Source: an uncultured Selenomonadales bacterium (GTDB lineage: Bacteria > Bacillota > Negativicutes > Selenomonadales > Selenomonadaceae). Taken from it: DNA of 5,880 nucleotides. Below, piece by piece: positions 1 through 5,478 of this stretch. Position 1 is the stretch's first letter. The number at the start of each line of letters is the position of its first letter. The notes beneath the pieces are model-generated. The model searched no databases. It was given only the letters and a program-made list of their open reading frames with translations, and was not told where the DNA came from. The DNA is taken from positions 1-5,880 of the forward strand of contig CAMJAZ010000125.1 in NCBI GenBank assembly GCA_946403735.1, in the 5' to 3' direction. The translations under genes were made by a program, and so were the position numbers.

Positions 1-1256
1 TTGAGTCTACTACTGAAATGCTCCGTGAAGTTGCAACGAATTTTCGTCAAGATTTGCAACTTGGCTTAAAAAATCCTGACAATTCATCACTGCGTATGCT
101 GAAATCTTACGTTGGACTTCCCAGCGGCAAAGAAACTGGCGAATTTTTAGCGCTGGATTTTGGCGGAACTAATGTTCGCGTTTCAAGAATCAAACTTAAC
201 GGCGGCGGCGAATTTGAAATTATTAAACGCGTCGGTGAACCGTTAATTGTCGAGGGCAAATACGATTATATCGGTAAAGATTCAACTGCCGAGCAAATGT
301 TCGACTTCCTTGCAAAACTTATCGACGAAGCGATTGACGGCGACCATAAAACTAAATTTTATCTTGGTCATACATTTTCTTTTCCGTCGACGCAGGACGA
401 TTTGAACAACGCCCGCTTAATTATTTGGACGAAAGAATTTGCAACTCCTGGCGTTGAAGGCGAAGTTGTCAACGATTTACTTAACGCCGCCTTGAAACGT
501 CGTGGTATTGAAAACGTTGAACCTGTTGCCGTCATCAATGACACTGTTGCAGTTTTACTTTCAGCCGCGTATAAAAGTCCTGGAGTTTATATCGGCTCAA
601 TTTATGCTACGGGTCATAATACTTGCTACCTTGAACCGAGCATTCACGATCCTAAAGGCGTTGGCAATGGTGGAATGATTTTAAATCTTGAATCAGGCGG
701 CTTTATGAAGTTGACGCCCAATCGTTTCGATATGGAATTTGACAGGAAGTCTGAAAAACCTGGTGAACAACGCCATGAAAAAATGGTGTCGGGTCGTTAT
801 ATGGGCGAACTTTTCGGTATGGCTATTGCTGAACTTTTAGATGAGAAAGGCAAACCGTACGGTTTCACGTCAATCGATATGTCGATGATAATTTTAGACG
901 AAACGCCTAACCTTGAAAAAGCTACGCAGATTGTTGAACAACGTACGGGTAAAGCGCTTGAATTAGGCGACGTGAAAAAGATTAAAGAATTGGCGGCGGC
1001 TATTGTCATTCGTTCTGCACGAATTGTAACCTGTTCATTCGTAGGAATTATTTGGCAACGTGCGGCAGGCGGCGAGATTGAGAAACAGCACATTGCTATT
1101 GACGGTTCTGTCTATGAAAAAATGCCACTTGTCAAAGAAAATATTGCTAAGGCGCTTAGTGAACTTTTGGGAGACGACGCGGCGAAAGTCGACACGATTT
1201 TAGATAACGGCGGCAGTGGACTTGGTGCGGCGATTGCGGCGGCTATGGCAGTTTAA
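1..1256 (+). CDS. Hexokinase, eukaryotic-type family (5' end cut by window)
   Basis: ATP-dependent phosphorylation of glucose or related hexoses to the 6-phosphate, the cytosolic entry step of glycolysis. Numbering from the ATG at 18, the small and large lobes of the hexokinase family are visible in order: the phosphate-1 loop LDFGGTNVRV (46-55), the sugar-binding segment GHTFSFPSTQ (117-126) followed by WTKEF (137-141), the catalytic aspartate in INDT (D175), the phosphate-2 segment around 193-205, a sugar-contacting glutamate region near E225, the conserved EKMVSGRYMGEL-type stretch near 254-265, and the C-terminal DNGGSGLGAA nucleotide-site motif. The frame is open to the window edge (codons for ESTTE precede the ATG), no Shine-Dalgarno site precedes position 18, and the upstream residues align with the N-terminal helix of yeast hexokinase, so the true start is outside the window. 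This is the hexokinase family, not the ROK or bacterial Glk type more usual in bacteria. Family assignment is firm; sugar specificity is not readable. Confidence 0.93.
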   Translation, partial: ESTTEMLREVATNFRQDLQLGLKNPDNSSLRMLKSYVGLPSGKETGEFLALDFGGTNVRVSRIKLNGGGEFEIIKRVGEPLIVEGKYDYIGKDSTAEQMFDFLAKLIDEAIDGDHKTKFYLGHTFSFPSTQDDLNNARLIIWTKEFATPGVEGEVVNDLLNAALKRRGIENVEPVAVINDTVAVLLSAAYKSPGVYIGSIYATGHNTCYLEPSIHDPKGVGNGGMILNLESGGFMKLTPNRFDMEFDRKSEKPGEQRHEKMVSGRYMGELFGMAIAELLDEKGKPYGFTSIDMSMIILDETPNLEKATQIVEQRTGKALELGDVKKIKELAAAIVIRSARIVTCSFVGIIWQRAAGGEIEKQHIAIDGSVYEKMPLVKENIAKALSELLGDDAAKVDTILDNGGSGLGAAIAAAMAV

Positions 1257-1258
1257 TG

Positions 1259-1307
1259 GAATTAAGAATTTAGAATTAAGAATTAAGAATGCAGATTTAA
1301 GATTTGA
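1259..1307. repeat. Tandem 7-bp repeat array (GAATTAA type, seven units)
   Basis: Starting three bases after the hexokinase stop codon, seven consecutive heptamers are readable: GAATTAA, GAATTTA, GAATTAA, GAATTAA, GAATGCA, GATTTAA, GATTTGA. Three are identical and the others differ by one to three bases, with decay toward the distal end. The array sits between the stop codon and the terminator hairpin, where it cannot affect a protein. It is probably a slipped-strand expansion in an intergenic spacer; a regulatory role cannot be seen. Confidence 0.75.
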
Positions 1308-1349
1308 AAATAAAATTGAGGGTTGGAAAAAAATTTCCAGCCCTCTTTT
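1306..1349. terminator. Bidirectional intrinsic terminator between convergent genes
   Basis: A 12-bp stem (1318-1329 with 1334-1345) encloses an AAAA loop. Read on the plus strand it has one G-U wobble and is followed by TTTT (1346-1349), ending the hexokinase transcript. Read on the minus strand the same stem has one C-A mismatch and is followed by AATTTTATTTTC (complement of 1306-1317), so it can also end the minus-strand operon, whose last stop codon is only about 24 bases upstream. The plus-strand version is the stronger hairpin. Confidence 0.85.
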
Positions 1350-1368
1350 AGTTTGATTATGAAATTTA

Positions 1369-1785
1369 TTAATCGCCGTAGTTAGGACGTTCACTGTCAC
1401 TGTATGGCGAAAAATTTTCCTGCGGCTTTTCAGCTACAACTGCGCCGTCAACGCATTTGCGAATTTGCCTTAAATAATCTTTCACGAAACCTTGAAATTC
1501 TTCAGGATTTTTCGCGTTCAACTCCTTTACAATATCGTCACGCAAATTTGTTATTAGCTGTTCAATTTGTTCGGAAAGATTATTCAATTCGCCGCGCAGA
1601 TTTTTATTTTCAGCAGAAAGTTTTTCATAGCTTAAGGAAAGTTTGTCGTAGTTGGCGGCAAGATTTTTATTTTCAGCGGTAAGACGTGAATTTTCTGCAC
1701 GAAGTTTCACAAGTTCATTCTGCCACGCTACGCCTAAATCATGCGTCGCTGTAAAAATTTCTTTCAAGTCGTCAATCTTCTGCAT
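1369..1785 (-). CDS. Coiled-coil protein F, leucine-heptad type, unknown function
   Basis: Not recognised as a named family. This 138-aa acidic, soluble-looking protein has no signal peptide or membrane segment. A short head (1-25) carries F11, H15, L17, G18 and L25, the same residues at the same positions as in the preceding gene's product. Residues 28-81 form a near-ideal coiled coil: leucine falls at 28, 35, 42, 49, 56, 63, 70 and 77, and the other core position (32, 39, 46, 53, 60, 67, 74, 81) holds N, N, Y, Y, N, L, I, L. Core asparagines favour a parallel dimer. The segment NKNL occurs twice (39-42, 60-63). The tail (about 94-138) holds a short helix and then a polar, proline-containing end. 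The ATG has a strong site, GAGGTGA, about 7 nt upstream, lying over the end of the previous gene. It is the last gene of the operon, just before the terminator. A structural, dimerising or adaptor partner of the Hsp70-like proteins is plausible but inferred only from context. Confidence 0.85.
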   Translation of the reverse strand: MQKIDDLKEIFTATHDLGVAWQNELVKLRAENSRLTAENKNLAANYDKLSLSYEKLSAENKNLRGELNNLSEQIEQLITNLRDDIVKELNAKNPEEFQGFVKDYLRQIRKCVDGAVVAEKPQENFSPYSDSERPNYGD

Positions 1786-1791
1786 AAAAAA

Positions 1792-2181
1792 TCACCTCAC
1801 CAAAATTCTTTTCATTTCATCAAACTTGCCGCGCAATTCGTCACGTTCACGGATGGCACGAGCAAACACATCTTGATAACGTCCAAGTTCATTTGAAATT
1901 TTCTCTTTTTCTTTCAAAAGTTCATCAAACTTCCCGCGCAGATTGTCACGTTCACGCTTGATAACTTCCACTTCACGCTGGCATTTGGCAAGTTCCGCCG
2001 AAAGATTTTTATTCGTATCTTTCACTTTGTCCAATTCCACGCGAATATTTTTTAAGTCGTCTTTAGCTTCGTTACGTTCCGATTCAGCAAATTTTACATT
2101 GTCATCCAACTGCGTCAAAATTTCTATGCCCAAGCTATGAAGTTCGTTAAAATCCTCAAGCTGGTCTTTCAACTCGTCCAT
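1792..2181 (-). CDS. Coiled-coil protein E, paralogue of the downstream gene, unknown function
   Basis: Not recognised as a named family. The 129-aa product is very rich in charged residues and has no signal peptide or membrane segment. Its head (1-25) shares F11, H15, L17, G18 and L25 with the next gene's product, and a segment starting NKNL and ending in EL (57-64) resembles 60-67 of that product, so the two look like tandem duplicates. From about residue 43 to 127 a hydrophobic 3-4 spacing runs without a break for about twelve heptads (L43, I46, L50, V53, N57, L60, L64, V71, I74, L81, F85, L88, I95, L99, Y102, F106, L116, F120, M123, L127), so nearly the whole protein should be one long helix. 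The ATG is preceded by GGAGG with 8-nt spacing. It begins 3 nt after the Hsp70-like gene's stop, indicating co-expression with that ATPase. Function unknown; oligomerisation or client-tethering is a guess. Confidence 0.85.
   Translation of the reverse strand: MDELKDQLEDFNELHSLGIEILTQLDDNVKFAESERNEAKDDLKNIRVELDKVKDTNKNLSAELAKCQREVEVIKRERDNLRGKFDELLKEKEKISNELGRYQDVFARAIRERDELRGKFDEMKRILVR
1813..1956 (-). repeat. Intragenic direct repeat, two copies 105 bp apart
   Basis: Within coiled-coil protein E, the segment RERDNLRGKFDEL (residues 76-88, bases 1918-1956) recurs as RERDELRGKFDEM (residues 111-123, bases 1813-1851). The offset is 35 residues, exactly five heptads, so both copies sit in the same coiled-coil register. 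The DNA is also similar, which points to a segmental duplication rather than convergence. Confidence 0.75.
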
Positions 2182-2184
2182 AAA

Positions 2185-3705
2185 TTATTCCTCCAAATTT
2201 AAAAAATGTTGCTCAACAAGAATCACATCTGCGTTGCCGTCATCAAGCATACGCCGTTCACTGAAACATAACCTTAAGCGTCCGTCACCCATCATTTTAA
2301 GCTTAAGCAACGGCTTTTCCTTTTTTTTATACAGCGCGGAATTTAATTGAACTTCGCCCAAGTATGCCGCCTCATCAAAATTCGCCTCGTCGCCAAAAGT
2401 TTGATACAGCGAAATTTTCCAGCCGCAATTATCAAGCTCCGCTAAATCCAAATGCAAGTACAAAGTTTCAAATCCTGCTGGCATATTCTTTGCAATGCCC
2501 AGCCGCAAATTTTTTCCCAAGCTGTAACAAATTCTATAGGGAATCGCATTAATCGCCGTGATATTTTCACGTTGTTTAAGGAAGTTTGCCGCGCCGCCTG
2601 CTACGACTAAATATTTGTCGTCAAGCCCTTCGATAAGTTCTTCATTGTCTTCAAAGTCATAATCCTGCGCGTTAAAAAGTTCTTCGCCAAAATATTTTTC
2701 AAGCAAATTTCTAAAATACGGAATGTGCATTGTGCCGCCCAACGCCCAAATTTTTGTAACGTCAGATTTATCGAAACCATCTTCCCCCTGTGAAAGTTCG
2801 CCGAAAAGTTCATCAAGCATTGCAAAAATTTTTTCGCGGTAGCCTTCACTTTCCAGCAAGTTGTCAACTTCTGCGCGGGTAATTTCAAAATCAAAGTAAG
2901 CGTCGACAAGCGTTGCGCTAGCTGATTCGTCGAACTCATCGGCATAAAGATTTTCACGAAGGCGGCGTACAAAGTTCATCTGAAAATCATCAGCGTTTAA
3001 ACATTGCCATCTAGCCGCCAATGCGTCGCCAAATTTTGGCTTGAGAATTTTTTCTAAAATTGCTCTGTCAATGTCCATTCCGCCCAACTTAATCCCAGCC
3101 GCTACAAGTTCCTGCACTTCGTCACGTTCAAATTTTATTATACTAACGTCGAGAGTTGAGCCGCCTAAATCGAAAATTACGTTGAGTGAATCTTCTTCCG
3201 CGTCAACGCCAAAAATTGCGGCAAATGATTCATTAATCACGCCGTCGACGATAAAGCCAGCTTTTTGTGCCGCCGCCTTAATCAAGTTGCGCTGATGTTT
3301 CGTAAAAATGACTGGAACTGTAACCATTGCGTGTGATTCGTCGCCAGCTGGAACATTTTTTGTAGCGGCGTCAAAAATTTTTTTTAAAATATCTTCAACA
3401 ACTTTTTCTGCGGAAACGTCGCAATTCAAATTTGGAATGAACTGCCGCCAGTCTTTCAATTCAAGTTTGCGTTTCAAGCCAACAACTAAATTTTCAGGCG
3501 TCAATGAACCCATATCAATGGCGTATTGCCCAATAGAAAATTCTACGTCGCCGTCTTTATTTTTTTTGTAGAAAATTGCGTTGGGCGTATGAAAAGAGCC
3601 GTCGTCATTTGTATTGAGACGTACAGGACGAATGCGCGATTTGTCAGCACGTACGCATTTCAAGTTGCACGCGCCAAAATCAATTCCAAACAAATAATTT
3701 GCCAT
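2185..3705 (-). CDS. Hsp70/DnaK-like ATPase lacking the helical lid
   Basis: A 506-aa member of the Hsp70 actin-fold ATPases, cytoplasmic. The nucleotide-binding domain (about 1-380) shows phosphate-1 GIDFGACN (7-14), a lysine in VGLKRKL matching catalytic DnaK K70 (K78), VTVPVIF (128-134) plus INESFAA (157-163), phosphate-2 FDLGGSTLDVSII (178-190) and the adenosine motif LGGTMHIPYF (322-331). Matching DnaK D8, K70, E171, D194 and T199 are D9, K78, E159, D179 and T184, so ATP hydrolysis looks possible. The DnaK threonine pair in phosphate-1 is A12-C13, and the usual LLLD-type linker is absent, with ENITAINAI there instead. Residues about 385-500 fit a beta-sandwich substrate domain; the protein ends where the DnaK lid would begin. 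An acidic insert lies at about 348-362. The gene begins 3 nt after the upstream stop, with AGGTGG 8 nt before the ATG. It is not the housekeeping DnaK; a specialised chaperone or regulatory ATPase is more likely. Confidence 0.9.
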   Translation of the reverse strand: MANYLFGIDFGACNLKCVRADKSRIRPVRLNTNDDGSFHTPNAIFYKKNKDGDVEFSIGQYAIDMGSLTPENLVVGLKRKLELKDWRQFIPNLNCDVSAEKVVEDILKKIFDAATKNVPAGDESHAMVTVPVIFTKHQRNLIKAAAQKAGFIVDGVINESFAAIFGVDAEEDSLNVIFDLGGSTLDVSIIKFERDEVQELVAAGIKLGGMDIDRAILEKILKPKFGDALAARWQCLNADDFQMNFVRRLRENLYADEFDESASATLVDAYFDFEITRAEVDNLLESEGYREKIFAMLDELFGELSQGEDGFDKSDVTKIWALGGTMHIPYFRNLLEKYFGEELFNAQDYDFEDNEELIEGLDDKYLVVAGGAANFLKQRENITAINAIPYRICYSLGKNLRLGIAKNMPAGFETLYLHLDLAELDNCGWKISLYQTFGDEANFDEAAYLGEVQLNSALYKKKEKPLLKLKMMGDGRLRLCFSERRMLDDGNADVILVEQHFLNLEE

Positions 3706-3708
3706 ACT

Positions 3709-4713
3709 TTATACCACCTTGTAAAGACTCATCATTCCGTTGTATTGGAAAAATTTTTGTTCGCCAAATTCGTCAAGATAATTTATTCGGTACGGCAGAC
3801 GTTCAATTTGACATATGACGCCAGCTAAATTTTGGTCAGAAGTTTTAACATTCTGCAACGACATATTTTTATAGTCGTCATCGGTAGCTTTGACGCCAGC
3901 TTTAACATTGACGCTATAAATTCCGCACTGTTCAAGGTACGCATTGAGTTTAGCTGAAAATTCTGTGTAGAAAGGGTCAGACGTTTGCAAGCCGCGTTGA
4001 ATAGCTAAAAGCAGATTATCAAAAATTATTTGCTGGAAAAGTTTAAAATATTTGCCCGTGACAGTTTCGCTTAATTCTTCGTCGTCAAGGTCTTTCAACT
4101 TCAACTTGTCGGCGAAAGATTTAACGGCTTTAAAGTGTACGTCAATCAACTTTTGAAATTTTTTGCTAGTTTCCGAATCGTTAGCGATTAAAAAATTTTT
4201 AATATCGTCGACGTTCAACGCCTTAGCAATCTGCGCGGGAATTTTTTCTCTGTCATTGGGAATAAAAACTGCATCAAAAACTACATCGGTAGGTGGCGGC
4301 GGTGGAGTTGGACGTTTAAGCGCGTCAATTTCATCTTTCAATGCGGCATTTTCTTTTTTCAGCGCGTCAATTTGAACTTGAAACATTTCACGGAGTTGAT
4401 TAGTAATTGCCGCCTTGTACGTTTCAAGTTGCGTTTGAAGTTCGGCAGTAAAATCTTTACTTTTAAGCTCTGCAACTTCATCTTTCAAAGTCGCAACTTC
4501 CGCTTTAAGTTCGGCAGTTGAATCTGGTTGAAGTTTAAGCGCGTCAGATTCACTTCTCAACGTTGCAACTTCCGCCTTAAGTTCGGCAGTTGAATCTGGT
4601 TGGCGTTTAAGAGCGTCAAGTTCGCCTTTCAACGTCGCAACTTCCGCTTTAAGTCTGGAAATCGAACTTTCAATTTTATTTTTATCTTCTTCAGTACAAA
4701 AAATTAAAAACAT
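3709..4713 (-). CDS. Repeat coiled-coil protein with GrpE-like C-terminal domain (C)
   Basis: A 334-aa protein with three parts. Residues about 10-133 are a coiled coil, built at the start from 24-residue repeats (19-42, 43-66, 67 to about 83; consensus AELKAEVATLK then a QPDST break). A proline hinge follows (RPTPPPPPT, 134-142). The C-terminal half is a helical region (about 155-265) ending in a beta-rich domain (about 264-332). Residues 208-332 align over nearly equal length with 124-249 of the upstream gene's product: D-x-D-D/S-E-E/D-E-L start, a helix pair, a Y/L-V/L-E-x-x-G-I/V turn, a hydrophobic G-x-I core and a final YK. The helix, then GV/GI, then beta-strand order recalls GrpE, the nucleotide exchange factor of DnaK, but similarity is weak. 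No signal peptide; the hydrophobic start MFLIFC is short. The ATG has AGGGG 7 nt upstream and starts 3 nt after the previous stop. It lies directly before an Hsp70-like gene, which supports a cochaperone role as inference. Confidence 0.85.
   Translation of the reverse strand: MFLIFCTEEDKNKIESSISRLKAEVATLKGELDALKRQPDSTAELKAEVATLRSESDALKLQPDSTAELKAEVATLKDEVAELKSKDFTAELQTQLETYKAAITNQLREMFQVQIDALKKENAALKDEIDALKRPTPPPPPTDVVFDAVFIPNDREKIPAQIAKALNVDDIKNFLIANDSETSKKFQKLIDVHFKAVKSFADKLKLKDLDDEELSETVTGKYFKLFQQIIFDNLLLAIQRGLQTSDPFYTEFSAKLNAYLEQCGIYSVNVKAGVKATDDDYKNMSLQNVKTSDQNLAGVICQIERLPYRINYLDEFGEQKFFQYNGMMSLYKVV
4465..4659 (-). repeat. 72-bp tandem coding repeat, about 2.7 copies
   Basis: Three in-frame copies of a 72-bp unit (4588-4659, 4516-4587, and a partial copy 4465-4515) encode the 24-residue coiled-coil repeats of protein C. 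On the plus strand GCAACTTCCGC occurs at 4493, 4565 and 4637, exactly 72 bp apart, and a 26-bp stretch at 4505-4530 is repeated without change at 4577-4602. The high DNA identity implies recent duplication, and copy number could vary between strains. Confidence 0.9.
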
Positions 4714-4716
4714 AAG

Positions 4717-5472
4717 CTATCCCCTCTTGTACGTCGTACAATACCCGCCGAAAATAATTTTCTCGACGTCGCCATTTTCACCGACATAATAAATTACGTG
4801 AGGCTGAATCGTCACGCTAGCAATCTTTCCGACCAAATTTATATCGTCCGTCGCAGTTTGACTAAAAGAACCTGCCGCCATATTCAATTTAGCCCAATCG
4901 TCAAAAGAATCGCCAGGCTGAAAATTTTTCTTATCGACGCCGATTTTTTCAACGTACTGTTCGACGAGATTTTTTAATCGTACACGCGAATTTTCATCAA
5001 GGTCTTTCGCCGACGTGCAACTTTGCCAAATGTTCAACATAAATTCTGTAACGTCACGAACTTTTTTAGCAAGTTTAAAATTTAATTCGTCGTCAGAAAA
5101 ATCAGTTGGCGTCGACAAATTTTTCAGTACGTCACGAACGCGGTTAAGCTGCACGGTTACCCAGTGCAACGGCTTATCAAACAAAAATTTTTCAAAGTCG
5201 CGCAGGTCATTCAATTTGCCGACGAAATTTTCCCAATCCTCAACGCTTTTAATGTCAATGACAAGTTTGTCTTGAAAATCTTCGTACGACGGCTCGACAG
5301 GAATATTTTCCACAACGTCAACTTCAACTGGTGTATTAATTTCAACTGGCGGCGTATACGTTTCAACGCGGCGATTATGACTTTGCAAAATTTGTCGCGG
5401 CGTACGTTTAGGCTTGCCGCGCAGACGATTTAAAAAATTTTTGATACGTTTAAAAATATCCAATACATTCAC
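4717..5472 (-). CDS. GrpE-like C-terminal domain protein with basic amphipathic N-terminus (B)
   Basis: A 251-aa protein without a recognised name. Residues 1-26 are basic and amphipathic (I6, F7, I10, F13, L14, L17 on one side; K8, R9, K11, R16, R18 on the other), which could touch a membrane or another protein. Residues 40-61 are a proline/valine/glutamate linker with three PVE units. A predicted helical part (about 63-175) follows, and then a beta-rich end (178-249). The 124-249 segment is paralogous to 208-332 of the next gene's product. The order helix pair, KIGV turn (176-179), an FDDW-type segment (190-193, where GrpE has its conserved DP..H region), then VGKI and short strands resembles GrpE, but residue identity is low and the family is not certain. 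It lies between an Hsp70-like gene and its own paralogue. Start is GTG at 5472 or, on Shine-Dalgarno spacing, TTG at 5463. A nucleotide-exchange or docking role with the Hsp70-like proteins is inference. Confidence 0.83.
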   Translation of the reverse strand: MNVLDIFKRIKNFLNRLRGKPKRTPRQILQSHNRRVETYTPPVEINTPVEVDVVENIPVEPSYEDFQDKLVIDIKSVEDWENFVGKLNDLRDFEKFLFDKPLHWVTVQLNRVRDVLKNLSTPTDFSDDELNFKLAKKVRDVTEFMLNIWQSCTSAKDLDENSRVRLKNLVEQYVEKIGVDKKNFQPGDSFDDWAKLNMAAGSFSQTATDDINLVGKIASVTIQPHVIYYVGENGDVEKIIFGGYCTTYKRG

Positions 5473-5478
5473 TTCCTA
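5472..5478 (-). promoter_or_regulatory. Shine-Dalgarno site that bears on the start of protein B
   Basis: Read on the minus strand, TAGGAAG combines the stop codon of the upstream Hsp70-like gene with an AGGAAG ribosome site. Only one base separates AGGA from the GTG at 5472, too close for efficient initiation, while the in-frame TTG at 5463 lies 8 nt downstream of AGGAAG, the usual distance. This favours a start at 5463, three codons shorter. Against this, GTG at 5472 would give the same 3-nt gap as the next three gene junctions. Confidence 0.5.

Noticed and set aside
797..1093. Minus-strand 98-codon open frame inside the hexokinase gene
   Set aside because: Lies antisense to strongly conserved hexokinase motifs; its translation shows no domain and there is no ribosome site of note.
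1259..1307. CRISPR-like array
   Set aside because: Units are 7 bp and contiguous, without spacers; it is a simple tandem repeat.
1200..1400. Minus-strand 66-codon open frame across the convergent spacer
   Set aside because: Runs through the heptamer array and terminator hairpin and overlaps both gene ends; no coding character.
2607..2972. Minus-strand 121-codon open frame in another frame of the Hsp70-like gene
   Set aside because: Shadow of the real frame, which carries all the Hsp70 motifs across the same bases.
3041..3828. Several plus-strand open frames antisense to the Hsp70-like gene
   Set aside because: Serine/phenylalanine-rich translations typical of antisense shadows; no ribosome sites or motifs.
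1792..4713. Phage tail-fibre or SMC-like protein for the coiled-coil genes
   Set aside because: No ATPase heads, hinge, tail-fibre repeats or phage genes nearby; coiled-coil similarity alone is not evidence of homology.
386..5116. Six GTCGAC sites (386, 1188, 2902, 3244, 4207, 5111)
   Set aside because: More than expected by chance for this GC, but most fall in coding sequence where GTC-GAC or CGTCGAC codon habits explain them; no regular spacing.
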